64,000 nt of DNA, from the NCBI RefSeq assembly GCF_001544375.1, contig NZ_BCQJ01000001.1, positions 232,275-296,274 of the forward strand, given 5' to 3'. Made by a program: the position numbers and the translations under genes. The notes beneath the pieces are model-generated. The model was not told where the DNA came from. It ran no database searches and saw only the letters and a program-made list of their open reading frames with translations. This DNA is from Enterococcus canis NBRC 100695 (GTDB lineage: Bacteria; Bacillota; Bacilli; Lactobacillales; Enterococcaceae). This document shows positions 42,026 through 53,300 of the stretch, one piece after another; position 1 is the first letter of the stretch, and every line of letters begins with the position of its first letter.

Positions 42026-42823
42026 TTATAAATCAATATGTTGAACATTTAAATCCTGTAATTCTAGCCAATCATTGGCAATCTGCTCAAACATCTTGGC
42101 AGACCCCGTTGTATAAAATTCGTGGGGTGCCACTGCTTGCGGTCCGCTAGCAATGTTAAAGTAGTCCAGCAGCACGCTGACCTCGCTCACGGTTTCAGCA
42201 CCTGAATCAATTAAACGGACTTGATCCCCCACCACATTTTGAATGATAGGTCTTAATAATGGGTAATGGGTGCAGCCCAAAATTAAGGTATCCATTTTCG
42301 TATTTAGTAAAGGTCGCAGCGTTTCCGCAACTACCTTCTTTGCCACTGAAGAATGATACTCGCTACTTTCCACCAGTGGCACAAAGCGCGGACAGGCCAG
42401 TGGAAAAATTGTAGTTTCTGGTACTTTAGAAGTCAATGCATGCTCATAAGAACGACTCTTAATCGTTCCCTGTGTGCCGATTACTGCCACGCGTCCTGCT
42501 TTGGTATTACGTAAAGCAGCCCGACTACCTGGCAATATTACGCCTACGACCGGTATCGGCAAGGCTTCCTTTATTTCCTCAAGGGCGACCGCTGTTGCAG
42601 TATTGCAGGCTATCACCAGCATCTTAATATTTTTAGCTAATAAGAAACGGGTCATTTCCCAGGTGAACTGAATGACCTGTTCCGCTGGTCGCGGACCATA
42701 GGGACAACGCGCTGTATCGCCTAAATAAATAACACGTTCATTTGGTAACTGTTTCAAAGCTTCCTTAACGACGGTCAAACCGCCAACACCAGAATCAATG
42801 AAACCAATCGCTTGATTATTCAT
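42026..42823 (-). CDS. murI: glutamate racemase
   Basis: A 265-residue racemase supplying D-glutamate for peptidoglycan. The catalytic Cys residues are in VIACNTATA (about residue 73) and LGCTHYPLL (about residue 185), and the N-terminal [13 protein letters not shown] is canonical. It leads a tight group with the RNase PH-RdgB fusion, phosphodiesterase and CbpB. No gene-specific regulator is evident. Confidence 0.95.
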   Translation of the reverse strand: MNNQAIGFIDSGVGGLTVVKEALKQLPNERVIYLGDTARCPYGPRPAEQVIQFTWEMTRFLLAKNIKMLVIACNTATAVALEEIKEALPIPVVGVILPGSRAALRNTKAGRVAVIGTQGTIKSRSYEHALTSKVPETTIFPLACPRFVPLVESSEYHSSVAKKVVAETLRPLLNTKMDTLILGCTHYPLLRPIIQNVVGDQVRLIDSGAETVSEVSVLLDYFNIASGPQAVAPHEFYTTGSAKMFEQIANDWLELQDLNVQHIDL

Positions 42824-42900
42824 TTCTCAACCTCAGTTCTAGTATGTTCCTATTTTCGCCTTTTTTGGCAAATATTTCAAGCCCACGTGTTCAGGCAAAG

Positions 42901-42928
42901 AAAAAACACCCTCGCAAGGGCGTTTTTC
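42901..42928 (-). terminator. terminator after the amino acid ABC transporter operon
   Basis: ACGCCCT and AGGGTGT arms around a tetraloop with a T6 tail on the minus strand. Confidence 0.8.
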
Positions 42929-42942
42929 AGCGATGGAAGCTA

Positions 42943-43599
42943 TTAATAATTGTAGCGACGTTTTTCCAAGAAGTCTGCCGCCAATGACAAGGCATAACAA
43001 ACAACAAAATAAAGAATCGTCATAGCTAGAAACATCGGCAGTACATAATTAGTGTTCTGTCCATAAATGATTTTGGCATTGTGGGTCAATTCCGGCAGCG
43101 AGATAATAACCGCTAGGGAAGTATCCTTGATTAAGGCAATAAATTGACTCAGAATGGCTGGAATCATCGACTTCAACGCCTGTGGTAACACAATCAGGCG
43201 CATCGTCTCCCCATAGGTCAAACCGGTGGAAAGTCCCGCTTCTAACTGTCCTTTAGGCACAGCGTTTAAGCCAGCCCGAATAACTTCAGATAGCATAGCA
43301 GACTCAAAAATAGTCAAGGCAGCCACGGCCGCCCAGAAGATATTTAACCTAATGCCGACTTGCGGTAAGGCAAAGTAGGTGAAAAAGATAATCAGCAATA
43401 GTGGTAAATTTCGAATCACATCGGTAATGACCCCGACGATTTTAGAAACAATCGGTACATCCATATACCTTACTAGCCCGATGAGTCCGCCAATAATAAA
43501 ACTAAAGATAATGGAGATCAAGGCAACTTCGACTGTTACTTTCAACCCTTCTAACAGGAAGCGTATATTGATCCATGAAAATGCATTGATAAAATCCAT
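42943..43599 (-). CDS. polar amino acid ABC transporter permease
   Basis: A 218-residue inner-membrane permease of the His/Glu/Gln family with about five transmembrane segments. The EAA loop (EAGLSTGLTYGETMRLIVLPQALKSM, quoted in part) contacts the ATPase. It pairs with the next permease upstream; both belong to a four-gene operon with a binding lipoprotein and an ATPase. Substrate is probably glutamine, glutamate or aspartate, judged from the binding protein. Confidence 0.88.
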   Translation of the reverse strand: MDFINAFSWINIRFLLEGLKVTVEVALISIIFSFIIGGLIGLVRYMDVPIVSKIVGVITDVIRNLPLLLIIFFTYFALPQVGIRLNIFWAAVAALTIFESAMLSEVIRAGLNAVPKGQLEAGLSTGLTYGETMRLIVLPQALKSMIPAILSQFIALIKDTSLAVIISLPELTHNAKIIYGQNTNYVLPMFLAMTILYFVVCYALSLAADFLEKRRYNY

Positions 43600-43613
43600 T
43601 TAACTTCCTCCTT

Positions 43614-44261
43614 CTAGGTGCGTACAGCCCAACGTTTTTCAAGATACACCATCAAATAAGATAGTGGTAATGTCAAAATCAGATAGAATAAAGCCACAAT
43701 AATATAGGTATCAAAGGTGTTAAATGTTTCGCTGGCAATCAAGTCCCCTTGATACATTAAATCTAAACCCGCGACCATCGCGAGAATGGAAGAGTTTTTC
43801 ACTAGGTTGATAAATTGATTCCCTAGCGGTGGAATTACGATCTTAAAGGCCTGGGGCAACACGATATAACGCATCGTCTCCGAATAAGTAAATCCAGAAG
43901 ACAGTCCTGCTTCCATTTGGCCCACGGGCACCGACTGAATCCCAGCTCGAACGGTTTCCGCGATAAATGCCGACGTGTAAATCGTCAAACCAATCGTACC
44001 TGCTTGGAAGCCGTCAAAGGAAATCCAATACAACGGTACAACGATATAGAAGAACATCACGATAATCAACAGCGGAATGTTACGGAAAAATTCCACATAG
44101 GCTTTGGCAACACCCTTTAATACTTTATTATGGGAGAGCTGAAAAATCGCGAACAAAGTCCCGATAATCAAACTAAAAATTAACGCTAAAAAACTAGAAA
44201 AGAGCGTGTATTTGAATCCTTCGAAAAAGGTCCCGGAGTATTGTTGGAATAACTGAATCAT
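43614..44261 (-). CDS. polar amino acid ABC transporter permease
   Basis: A 215-residue permease paralogous to its downstream neighbour, with the EAA-loop sequence EAGLSSGFTYSETMRYIVLP. The two probably form a heterodimeric channel. Its start overlaps the stop of the binding-protein gene by four bases (ATGA), indicating translational coupling. The order ATPase, binding protein, permease, permease matches enterococcal glutamate/glutamine transporters. Confidence 0.88.
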   Translation of the reverse strand: MIQLFQQYSGTFFEGFKYTLFSSFLALIFSLIIGTLFAIFQLSHNKVLKGVAKAYVEFFRNIPLLIIVMFFYIVVPLYWISFDGFQAGTIGLTIYTSAFIAETVRAGIQSVPVGQMEAGLSSGFTYSETMRYIVLPQAFKIVIPPLGNQFINLVKNSSILAMVAGLDLMYQGDLIASETFNTFDTYIIVALFYLILTLPLSYLMVYLEKRWAVRT

Positions 44262-45049
44262 TTTTCCGCCTCCTTCTCAAACCATTTGTTGTAAATTTTG
44301 TCGTATTCACCATTCTGATGTAACTGTTCAAGTGCGGCGTTAACACCCTTTACAAAAGGTTCTTGTCCTTTATTAATGGCAATACCATAAGGTTCATCCG
44401 TAAAGTTTCCTCCAGCCAGCTCATAATTAGGATTTTCTGCCGCCATTCCTAACAAAATCGCATTATCCGTTGTCATAGCATCTCCTTGACCGGATTGTAA
44501 AGCCGTAAAAGCCTCCGCATAGTTTTCCAGTTCCAAAATTTTTGCATCTGGCGCATGCTCGCGAATATTAATAGCTGAAGTTGAGCCCTTTACGGCTAAA
44601 ACAGTCGTATCCGCATTTAAATCATCGACACTTTTAATTGGGCTACCTTTTTTCACTAATAAAGATTGACCAGCGTCGAAATAAACCTCAGAAAAGTCTA
44701 CTTGCTTTTTCCGGTCTTCGGTAATCGTCATGGTGGCAATAATGGCATCAATATTGCCATTTTTTAATAGTGGAATCCGGGTTTTTGATGTCACCTCAAC
44801 AAATTGTGCATTGTCAGCAGAACCAGTTAATTCCTTCGTAATCGCCTTAGCGATATCGATATCAAAACCTTCTACTTCACCAGTTTCCACATTGATCATG
44901 CCAAACAAACGAGTGTCGTATTTTACTCCCCATGTAATAGTTGGACTTTTATCCAAACGGGACATGATATCCTCATCTGCGACATTTTTGCCACAGGCCC
45001 CTAGAAGAAAAAGTCCTAAAAAAAGAAACAGCGTTGTTAGTTTCTTCAT
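44258..45049 (-). CDS. amino acid-binding lipoprotein of ABC transporter
   Basis: A 263-residue substrate-binding lipoprotein (lipobox LLGAC, Cys about residue 19) of solute-binding family 3. The segments ETGEVEGFDIDIAKAI, DAIIATMTITEDRKKQVDFS and GDAMTTDNAILLG are typical of glutamate/glutamine/aspartate binders of the GluB/GltI type. The ligand cannot be fixed from sequence alone. It lies 11 bases after the ATPase gene. Confidence 0.9.
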   Translation of the reverse strand: MKKLTTLFLFLGLFLLGACGKNVADEDIMSRLDKSPTITWGVKYDTRLFGMINVETGEVEGFDIDIAKAITKELTGSADNAQFVEVTSKTRIPLLKNGNIDAIIATMTITEDRKKQVDFSEVYFDAGQSLLVKKGSPIKSVDDLNADTTVLAVKGSTSAINIREHAPDAKILELENYAEAFTALQSGQGDAMTTDNAILLGMAAENPNYELAGGNFTDEPYGIAINKGQEPFVKGVNAALEQLHQNGEYDKIYNKWFEKEAEK

Positions 45050-45060
45050 ATAGTTTCCTC

Positions 45061-45798
45061 CTAATGATTGATAATTTGGCTCAAGAATTGTTGGGCCCGT
45101 TCTTCCTGTGGATGCTCGAAGAAAGCATCAATATCATGACTATCTTCCAATACTTGGCCATCAGCCATAAAGACGATACGGTCGGCTACTTCTTTTGCAA
45201 AGCCCATTTCGTGGGTAACGACGATCATGGACATGCCTTCTTTGGCTAGTTTTTTCATAACTCGCAAAACATCGCCAATCGTTTCAGGATCCAGTGCTGA
45301 AGTGGGTTCATCAAACAACAACATTTCAGGATTCATGGCCAAACCGCGAGCAATAGCTACCCGTTGTTTTTGACCACCAGAAAGCATTGAAGGATACGAA
45401 TCTTTCTTATCGTACATATCAACTTTTTTCAGAAATTTCTCAGCATTTTTAATTGCCGTTGCCTCATCTTGCTTTAAAACCTTGACCGGCGCCATTGTGA
45501 TGTTTTCTAACACCGTTTTATGGGGATATAAGTTGAAATGTTGGAATACCATCCCAATATTTTTACGAATCTCCGTCCATTTAGTACCTTTATCATTGAT
45601 ATTTTTGCCGTTAATCAATAATTCGCCTGAACTAATAGTTTCTAAACCATTGATACAACGTAGCATGGTACTTTTTCCAGAACCAGAAGGTCCAATCACC
45701 ACAGTAACCTCACCTTTATTGAAGGTCAAATTGATATCTTTTAGTGCGTGAAAATGGCCGAAATATTTATCGACATCTTTAAATTCGATCATCGCCAT
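45061..45798 (-). CDS. polar amino acid ABC transporter ATPase (GlnQ-like)
   Basis: A 245-residue ATPase with Walker A GPSGSGKSTMLRCINGLE, signature LSGGQKQRVAIARGLA and Walker B MLLFDEPTSALDPE, the classic GlnQ/HisP pattern. The ATG at 45798 (MAMIEF) is chosen since GGAGG lies about ten bases upstream; a longer open frame begins in the leader. It is the first gene of the operon behind a good promoter. Confidence 0.92.
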   Translation of the reverse strand: MAMIEFKDVDKYFGHFHALKDINLTFNKGEVTVVIGPSGSGKSTMLRCINGLETISSGELLINGKNINDKGTKWTEIRKNIGMVFQHFNLYPHKTVLENITMAPVKVLKQDEATAIKNAEKFLKKVDMYDKKDSYPSMLSGGQKQRVAIARGLAMNPEMLLFDEPTSALDPETIGDVLRVMKKLAKEGMSMIVVTHEMGFAKEVADRIVFMADGQVLEDSHDIDAFFEHPQEERAQQFLSQIINH

Positions 45799-45858
45799 GA
45801 AAATAATTCCTCCTTTGTGAAAATAAGTGAAAATCACATATGTTTCTAATTATACCCA

Positions 45859-45888
45859 ATTATAGCGGAAAAAAGAGGGGTTTGTAAA
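45859..45888 (-). promoter_or_regulatory. sigma-A promoter of the amino acid ABC operon
   Basis: TTTACA and consensus TATAAT separated by 18 bases on the minus strand, about 60 bases before the ATPase gene. The remaining spacer up to pheT is AT-rich and shows no other feature besides the pheT terminator. Confidence 0.75.
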
Positions 45889-46062
45889 GTTTTGCTCTTT
45901 ACACCAGACATTTCCACTCATTTGTCTTGATAAAAAGCCACGTTTTTAAGAAGATTATGAAAATAAACCAAAATGATTTTAAGGTATATGAGAAGGCTTT
46001 TTTACATTCTTGATTGCTTTCACAAATTTTCCAGCCTTATTACTTTTTCCAATTTTTTTGCA

Positions 46063-46100
46063 TAAAAAAACTGCCAGCCAGATAACTGACTAGCAGATTT
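46063..46100 (-). terminator. terminator after pheT
   Basis: CTGCTAGTCAG pairs with CTGGCTGGCAG (with G-U pairs) and is followed by a T7 tract on the minus strand. Confidence 0.78.
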
Positions 46101-46122
46101 TGATACATTATTAGACGAATCA

Positions 46123-48540
46123 TTAACGGATTTGGACACCTTGAGCCGTGAGAGCTTTGGTCACTTTTTCCATCCATTGAGCAATTTCTTCGTCTACCAA
46201 GGTCGCTTCGGGGTTACTAAATGTGAGAGAATATGCCATGGATTTTTTGCCAGCTTCCACTCGTTCTCCTTGATATACATCAAATAGATGAACATTCGTT
46301 AAGAAACGGCCCGCTGATTCTTTGATGATTGTTACTAGCTCTTGATTGCTGATGGTATCATCTACCAAGAGCGCCATGTCACGACTAACACTTGGGAATT
46401 TTGAGACACTTTGATACACAAGCGGAGCTTCAGGTAAGGCTAAGATTGTTTTAAGATCAAGCTCGGCAACGTAGGTTTCACCTAAATCGTAGGTCTTTGC
46501 TAAGGTTGGATGTACTTGTCCGATAAAACCGATAACCGTTTCGCCGCTTAGAATTTTAGCAGAGCGACCTGGATGTAATTCCGCAACTTCTGTCAATGGT
46601 TCATAGCGGACATCCGTCAGGCTGATTTGGGCAAAGTAGTTTTCCAAAACACCTTTTAGTTGATAAAAATCAACCGCAGTTTTAGCTGTTTGCCAGTCTT
46701 TTTCTTGCCAAGAACCAGTCAGCACTAACCCTAAATGATTCCGTTCTTCAGGTAAATCTTTCAAAGGATTACCTTGTTGGTAGAATACGCGACCAATTTC
46801 GTAAAAGGCGATATCTTGGTTTTTACGAGCCACATTATACGCGACGTCGTCTAACAAGCCGGTAATTAAGTTCATTCGTAAAGTCGTACGTTCTTCACTC
46901 ATCGGCCAGTCTAATTGCGTTTCCTTGCTAGGTGCAAGCAAAAATTGGCTAGCTTTTTCAGCTGTCGTTAGCGCATAGCTTATCGCTTCAGAAAAGCCGC
47001 TTCCTTCAAGCACCGCTTGCGTTTGACGAACGAAACGCTGCTCTTGTGTCAAGCTAGCAGCCACTGTTTCGCCAGCCGGCAAGGTACTTGGCAGACGATC
47101 ATAGCCATAGATTCGTGCAACTTCCTCAATAATATCGGCCTCAATACTAATATCCCAGCGACGCGGCGGTACACTGACAGTAAAGGTGCCATTTTCAACA
47201 AATGTTGGAAATGCCAGAGCTTCCATAATCGCTAAGACCTCTGCTTCCGTTAACTCAGTGCCTAGTGAACGGTTGATTTTTGCTAAGCTGATAGTCACAA
47301 CCGCATTTTCTGGGATGAATTTGGAACCAATAACCGTCCCTTCTACCACGGTACCCCCGGCTAATTCAGCCATCATTTGGGCCGCAGCGTCGCCTGCTTC
47401 AGCTACAGTTCCTCGGTTAATGCCTTTTTCAAAACGACTAGAAGATTCACTACGCAAACCGAATTGACGTGAAGTCTTGCGAATCAAGCTGGCTTCAAAT
47501 AAGGCACTCTCTAGGGCAACTGTTGTGGTAGCTTCGGTAATTTCAGAATCTAAACCACCCATCACACCAGCGAGAGCAACAGGTGTCGTTCCATTAGTAA
47601 TGACCAGATTTTCCGGTGCTACTGTACGTTCTTCACCGTCTAGAGTAACCAATGTTTCATCAAGCTTGCCGCGGCGCACCACGATTTCTTTCGAACCTAA
47701 TTTATCGTAATCAAAGGCGTGCAGTGGTTGACCATACTCTAATAAAATGTAGTTGGTGATATCCACGACATTATTGATTGGGCGAATTCCCTCATTCATT
47801 AAACGGGTTTGCAGCCATAAAGGACTTTCGCCGATTTTAACATCCTTGATGATCCGAATTCGATAAGTCGGAGTATCTTCTGTATCTTCTACGGAAACAG
47901 TTAAATAGTTTTCGGCCCAATCTGTGGTATCTTCCACTAAAGTCCATTCTGGGAAATGTGGTTTTTGGTTCGTAATAGCAGCAACTTCATAAGCTACCCC
48001 ACGCATGCTTAAAGCATCTGCGCGGTTTGGCGTGATAGATAGCTCAATAATCGTGTCATCCATTTCTAAATAAGGAAAGACACTGGCACCAATTTCGGCG
48101 TCCATGGGCATGTAATAAATACCTTCCGCATAAGCTTTAGGAACTACACTGTCACTATACCCTAATTCCTGTAAAGCACAGATCATACCATTAGATACTT
48201 CACCACGCATTTTACCTTTTTTGATTTTGACGTTACCGGCAATCCGAGCGCCAGGTAAAGCTACAATCACTTTGATACCCTTTTTAACATTAGGGGCCCC
48301 GCAGACGATTTGGCTTAATTCAGGTTCCCCAATATCTACTTGGCAGATGGATAAATGGTCGGAGTTAGGATGGGGTACACATTCCATCACTTCACCCACA
48401 ACGATTTTTTTCAAGCCTTCTTCAGGCGTTTCGGTTCCTTCAACTTCGATTCCCGTAACAGACATTTTGTCAGCCAACGCTTTAGGTGTCCATTCTGCAA
48501 GATCGACATATTCACTTAACCATTTATATGACACTAACAT
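46123..48540 (-). CDS. pheT: phenylalanyl-tRNA synthetase beta subunit
   Basis: An 805-residue beta subunit of full length. In order: N-terminal tRNA-binding (OB) domain (about 40-155, [20 protein letters not shown]), B3/B4 editing domain (about 210-400), B5 domain (about 410-480, [20 protein letters not shown]), catalytic-like core and the C-terminal anticodon-binding (FDX-ACB) domain from about residue 710 ([14 protein letters not shown]). Charging of tRNA-Phe requires the alpha subunit encoded six bases upstream. Confidence 0.97.
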   Translation of the reverse strand: MLVSYKWLSEYVDLAEWTPKALADKMSVTGIEVEGTETPEEGLKKIVVGEVMECVPHPNSDHLSICQVDIGEPELSQIVCGAPNVKKGIKVIVALPGARIAGNVKIKKGKMRGEVSNGMICALQELGYSDSVVPKAYAEGIYYMPMDAEIGASVFPYLEMDDTIIELSITPNRADALSMRGVAYEVAAITNQKPHFPEWTLVEDTTDWAENYLTVSVEDTEDTPTYRIRIIKDVKIGESPLWLQTRLMNEGIRPINNVVDITNYILLEYGQPLHAFDYDKLGSKEIVVRRGKLDETLVTLDGEERTVAPENLVITNGTTPVALAGVMGGLDSEITEATTTVALESALFEASLIRKTSRQFGLRSESSSRFEKGINRGTVAEAGDAAAQMMAELAGGTVVEGTVIGSKFIPENAVVTISLAKINRSLGTELTEAEVLAIMEALAFPTFVENGTFTVSVPPRRWDISIEADIIEEVARIYGYDRLPSTLPAGETVAASLTQEQRFVRQTQAVLEGSGFSEAISYALTTAEKASQFLLAPSKETQLDWPMSEERTTLRMNLITGLLDDVAYNVARKNQDIAFYEIGRVFYQQGNPLKDLPEERNHLGLVLTGSWQEKDWQTAKTAVDFYQLKGVLENYFAQISLTDVRYEPLTEVAELHPGRSAKILSGETVIGFIGQVHPTLAKTYDLGETYVAELDLKTILALPEAPLVYQSVSKFPSVSRDMALLVDDTISNQELVTIIKESAGRFLTNVHLFDVYQGERVEAGKKSMAYSLTFSNPEATLVDEEIAQWMEKVTKALTAQGVQIR

Positions 48541-48546
48541 AGTTGT

Positions 48547-49590
48547 TTACTCCCCCTTAAACTGACGTAAGAATCGCAGATCATTTTGATAGAATCCACG
48601 AATATCATTGATACCATAGCGTAACATTGCGACCCGCTCTTGACCTAGTCCGAATGCAAAACCAGAATAGCGCTCTGGATCGATACCTGACATCTTCAAG
48701 ACATCCGGATGCACCATACCAGCCCCTAGAATTTCAATCCAGCCAGTATATTTGCAGACGTTACAGCCAGCACCGCCACATTTGAAACAGCTGACATCTA
48801 CTTCTACTGAGGGCTCTGTGAACGGAAAATAGCTTGGGCGTAAACGAATCTTCCGTTCAGCACCAAACATTTTTTGAACTAGCACCTCTAACGTACCTTT
48901 TAAATCAGCCATGGTAATATTTTCATCAATCACTAAGCCTTCAATTTGGTGGAATTGGTGACTATGTGTCGCGTCATCCGTATCGCGACGGAAAACCTTC
49001 CCTGGTGAAATCATGCGTAATGGTCCTTTAGAGAAATCATGTTTTTCCATAGTCCTCGCTTGGACAGGAGACGTATGTGTGCGTAATAAAATTTCTTCGG
49101 AAATATAGAAAGTGTCCTGCATATCCCGAGCTGGGTGATCTTTAGGCAAGTTCATTCGTTCGAAATTGTAATGGTCGCTTTCCACTTCGTAACCTTCTAC
49201 GATTTGGTAGCCCATGCCTAGAAAAATGTCTTCAATTTCTTGCATCGTTTGAGTCAAAATATGGCGATTTCCTTGTGGAATTTGTTTTCCTGGCAAGGTA
49301 ATATCAATCGTTTCAGCGGCCAAGGCCTGTTCTAAAGCCGCAGCTTCTAAAGTGATTTTCTTGCTTTCAATCTCAGCCGTCAACGCGTCGCGGATTTCAT
49401 TGGCAAAACTCCCCACTACCGGGCGTTCTTCAGGACTCAAGTCTTTCATTCCTCGTAAGACTTCTGTGATAGGTCCTTTTTTTCCTAAAATTGTCACGCG
49501 AATTTGATTCAGCTGATCTAAATCTGTTGCATTAGCGATTGCTTGGCTTGTTTCTACTTTTAACGCTTCAAGCTGTTCTTTTAATGACAT
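48547..49590 (-). CDS. pheS: phenylalanyl-tRNA synthetase alpha subunit
   Basis: A 347-residue alpha subunit: an N-terminal coiled coil (about 1-85) that grips the tRNA, then the class II catalytic core with motif 2 ([24 protein letters not shown], quoted in part as [19 protein letters not shown]) and motif 3 ([14 protein letters not shown]). A Cys-rich loop ([16 protein letters not shown]) is the zinc-like insert common in this family in Firmicutes. The start has a good site. It is transcribed from the T-box leader upstream. Confidence 0.97.
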   Translation of the reverse strand: MSLKEQLEALKVETSQAIANATDLDQLNQIRVTILGKKGPITEVLRGMKDLSPEERPVVGSFANEIRDALTAEIESKKITLEAAALEQALAAETIDITLPGKQIPQGNRHILTQTMQEIEDIFLGMGYQIVEGYEVESDHYNFERMNLPKDHPARDMQDTFYISEEILLRTHTSPVQARTMEKHDFSKGPLRMISPGKVFRRDTDDATHSHQFHQIEGLVIDENITMADLKGTLEVLVQKMFGAERKIRLRPSYFPFTEPSVEVDVSCFKCGGAGCNVCKYTGWIEILGAGMVHPDVLKMSGIDPERYSGFAFGLGQERVAMLRYGINDIRGFYQNDLRFLRQFKGE

Positions 49591-49611
49591 AATAAATTTC
49601 CTTTCCTTCCG

Positions 49612-49855
49612 ATTTTGACGAAAAAAGCCCTCGTTCCAATAAAGGAACGAGGGCCTCGCGGTACCATCCTAATTTGCTGTTTCCAGCACACTTTGTTCGT
49701 TAACGGCGTTAAACCGGCTTTTCAGCAGACTCGGGAAGTGAAATGTTCATTTTTCGCAAACACAACCTACTTTCAGTCTATGGTAGGTATTCCCTAAAGT
49801 GCCGCAGCTAAATTACTTGCTTCCGTCTTGGTCTTTTATCGTATTCGTCTATTAG
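49612..49855 (-). promoter_or_regulatory. T-box leader with terminator controlling pheST
   Basis: The minus strand contains the diagnostic T-box AGGATGGTACCGCG (49657-49670), whose TGGT can pair with the ACCA end of uncharged tRNA, consistent with an A discriminator. A terminator (GCCCTCGTTCC paired with GGAACGAGGGC, T6 tail, about 49622-49655) overlaps its 3' side. Upstream stem-loops form stem I. A Phe UUC specifier is expected, but several TTC triplets prevent a firm call. The leader fills the gap between pheS and hxlR. Confidence 0.93.
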
Positions 49856-49857
49856 TG

Positions 49858-49886
49858 AGTGTACCTAAAAAAAGCCGAAACGTCAA
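49858..49886 (-). promoter_or_regulatory. sigma-A promoter of pheST, overlapping the hxlR stop
   Basis: TTGACG and TACACT separated by 17 bases on the minus strand. The -35 includes the TGA stop codon of the hxlR gene. Confidence 0.8.
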
Positions 49887-50227
49887 CGGCATTCTTCTGC
49901 AGCTACCCATTTTTCGCCCCAATTTTGCAAGAGCGCCATAGCAGATTGCAGGTCTTTCCCTTTTTCTGTCAATTGATATTCGATTCGTGTCTTTTCACTA
50001 CAGTTGACATCACGACGAACAATCCCGTCTTCTTCCAGCTGTTTCAAGCGTTCCACTAGCACGCGATCACTTACCATGGGAATCTTGCTAGCTAGCTCGC
50101 CAAAACGTTGGGGGCCGGTTTCCAATAGGACATCGATGATCAGGCCATTCCATTTTTTTCCTAAAATAGAGAAGGTCTTTTCAAACTTCGGACAAAGCAT
50201 GAATTCTGTCGTTTTTGTTTGTTCCAT
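49883..50227 (-). CDS. HxlR/DUF24-family transcription regulator
   Basis: A 114-residue winged-helix regulator. HxlR signatures are FEKTFSILGKKWNGLIIDVLL, PQRFGELASKIP, SDRVLVERLKQLEEDGIV and RIEYQLTEKG. A Cys near residue 12 (MLCPKFE) sits where YodB/CatR-type relatives have the thiol sensor for quinones and electrophiles. The ATG at 50227 is supported by GAGGTGAGGAG. Upstream lies CTTAC-N5-GTAAG, the operator form known for YodB/CatR, and the same palindrome occurs at the nitroreductase promoter, suggesting a common regulon. Confidence 0.85.
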   Translation of the reverse strand: MEQTKTTEFMLCPKFEKTFSILGKKWNGLIIDVLLETGPQRFGELASKIPMVSDRVLVERLKQLEEDGIVRRDVNCSEKTRIEYQLTEKGKDLQSAMALLQNWGEKWVAAEECR

Positions 50228-50247
50228 TCTCCTCACCTCGTGAAGAG

Positions 50248-50299
50248 AGTATACCACAGAATGCACAAAAAGTAAGTTACTTTGCTTACAATTAGTAAG
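50248..50299 (-). promoter_or_regulatory. hxlR promoter with palindromic operator
   Basis: An extended -10 (TGGTATACT, -10 at 50248-50253) lies before hxlR. The -35 zone and upstream hold a half-site (50268-50280, TAACTTACTTTTT on the minus strand) and a full palindrome CTTAC-TAATT-GTAAG (50285-50299). Autoregulation by HxlR is inferred. Confidence 0.65.
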
Positions 50300-50305
50300 T
50301 GAATT

Positions 50306-53300
50306 TCATAACTTGATTTGCTCTTCTGGCTCCAGCAAAATCAGCCAAGTTTCAGCCACTTTTTTGCCAGTTGCTAACTCCAAAGCTTCTTTGTATACAT
50401 TTAGCTGACCACGATAGCGCTCTAAAGCTTTTTCTCTACCTGCAGGACCGCTTAAATGATCAGTTTTGAAGTCGTATAAAACTAATTCATCATTGTCAAT
50501 ATACCCGTCGACGATTCCGTGAACTAAAATTTCATCAGCTGTCGGGTAATCCGCAAAAAGCCGGTTAGCAGGCAACAGCATTGAGAAGGGCTGTTCGCGC
50601 TTGACTTGTTCAGCTTCTTTTAAGATTCGTTGCCCCAAATCACTGTCATAAAAAGTAATAATTTTCTGTAGGTTAATTTTTTCCGCAACTTGAGGGGCTA
50701 AGCGTTTTTCTTGCACTAAGGAAACAACTAGCTCCTTTAGACTCTTCATGGTGGGCTTCTCTAGCGACATCACCTGCAAAACATAGTGTGTAGCTGTCCC
50801 AATCTCATTGGCCAAGGGTGCCCGTGTTTCTTGTAAAAATTTAGGTTTCGGTAACTCTTCCTGGACAAATCGGTTGATAGGTCTGCGGGTGGTCACATCT
50901 ATTTTCAATAATTCTGACTCATCGGGATCTTCAAAAACGCGCTTGATTTCAGAAACGGATTGATAACTAGTGGTTTCAGTCGCATTGCTGTATGGATATT
51001 GGAAGGCTAAACGCCCTTTAGCAGCCGCTAAAATCTCTAAGCCAGTTGCCGGACTAGTTTTGACAGTCTCTTGATGCGTCTGGCCCCCTTCAGCAAAGAC
51101 ATCAGCCTGAACAAAATGAATCGAAAAGGAATCGGGATACGCCTTTAATTCGGGAATATTAGCCGTCGCCCATTCCTTCTGAAAAATTGCCGTATGCGGG
51201 TGACGGATCAAACTATAGCCAATCCAGTTCATTAAATTGCCCCCCTGTGCCAAACGCAAACTAGCCGGCAGAACCCGTTGATCATGTTGCGCCACTTTGG
51301 CCCAAGTTTTCCAAGCTGTAGCCTCATCTTGATACGAACCGACTAGAATCAATTTCTGTTCAGCCCGCGTCAACGCCACATAAAGCTTACGCATTTCTTC
51401 AGATAGCAGTTTTTGCAGTTTGGCTTGGCGAATCGCCAAGTAAGGCATCGTGGGATATAAGGTACGAGTCGTAGGTTCCAGATAACGGATACCCGCCCCC
51501 AGCTTTTCATCAAAAATATAATTTCCATTCAGTTCACTTAAACGAAATTGCTTCGTCAAATCCAATACAAAGACGACTGGAAACTCCAGCCCTTTACTGG
51601 CATGAATCGTCATGACGCGGACGGCCTCCTCGCCACCTAAAAGCACCGGTTCGGCTAAATCTTTATCCTTTTCCTGCATTTTTTCAATAAAACGGACAAA
51701 TTGGAACAAGCCGCGGAAGCTGGTTTTCTCATAGCTAGCCGCGCGTTCTGCCAGAGCCCGTAAATTGGCTTGTCGCTGGGCACCAGCAGGCATCCCGCCA
51801 ACATAATCCAAGAAGGCGGTATCTTGATAAATTTGCCAGATCAAAGTTGCCAAGGAATCACGACGGGCTAACTCTCGCCACGTTTGAAACTGTTCCATAA
51901 AGAATCCCAGCTTTGCTTGCAATGGACTTTCGGTAGCGGCTAAAAATTGTTTAAGCGCCTCATAAAAACTACTTTGTTTATTTGCCAGACGAATTTCTGC
52001 CAGCTCCTGCTCGTTTAGTCCTACTAATGGAGAACGTAAAACAGCCGCTAACGGAATATCTTGGTACGGGTTATCAATTAACTGTAGCAGTGCCACCATG
52101 ATCCGAATCTCTGTTGCTTGGAAATAGTTCTGAGCGTCATTGACTTCAACTGGGATATCGGCCTCTTTAAAAAGCTCAAGAATTGCCAGATTATTTTTTT
52201 TCGTAGGGGTCAGTAACACAATATCGGAATAACGCAGTGGCCGGTTAACCTTTTGTTTTTTATCGTAAACTTCAAAGCCTTCATCCATAAGTTGACGAAT
52301 CCGGCGAGCGGTCATTCGCAACTCACCTTCAGTTTTATCTTCGATGACTAGCTCTGTTTCTGCTTCAACACCTTTTTCATAGATCCAAATTTCCGTGTCG
52401 AAAGTCGCCGTTTCAGGAAAAGCAGTAAAACCATTCACTAGCTTAGCGGCTTCATCATAAGCAATTTGACCTACTTGCTCATCCATCAGCTGATCAAAAA
52501 TCAGATTCGTGAAATCCAGCACCTCTTTCCGGGAACGGAAATTTTCTGCTAAGACAATGCGGCGGCCGCCTTCTGCCCGCTCATAGTGTTGATATTTTTC
52601 GATAAATAAAGTTGGATCAGCTAGCCGAAAAGCGTAGATTGATTGTTTAACATCCCCCACCATAAACATATTGCCAGGTTCCGTACGAGTCACCCAATGT
52701 AGTAAAGCTTCTTGTAGCCGGTTGAGATCTTGATATTCATCCACTAAAACTTCTGTGAATTTTTCACGATAGAAAGCCGAGGCTTCACTGGCATGCCAGC
52801 CTTCACTATCGAGAGTAGCTAAAATTTGCAAGGTCAAATGTTCCAAGTCATTGAAGTCTAATAAACCTTGTGCTGATTTACGTTGGCGATAACGGTGCAT
52901 AAACTGTAAACATACTTCACTAAGATTGCCGACAACCGTTTGGGCCTCAGCCATTATTTTCGTCATGGTCTCTGGATCAACGGCAAACAGATCTTTTTGA
53001 ATCGCACGCAAAGCTTTGACATTATCATCGCGTAATTGTTTCGCTTGATCCTTGACTTCTTTAATTGCTTCCTCCGGCTTGCGAATGGTAGGAAATTTAT
53101 CAAAAGTCAAATTACTAAAGGCGTGATAGGTAGTCTCTAAGTCGCCCGCCTCCAAAAACTGCTGCAATTGCGTTGTTTGCGCCGCCTCGTTATAGGCCAA
53201 TTCCGTAATTTTTTTCAGTTCGGGAACGCCTTCGCATAGACGGATCATTTCCTGATAGCGTGTTTGAACGCTTGCTAAATTTTCCAAATAATTTGGTTGT

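Noticed and set aside
45838-46062. Possible small gene or riboswitch before the amino acid ABC operon
   Set aside because: Only an AT-rich spacer with one clear promoter; no open frame with a ribosome site and no ordered conserved RNA core.
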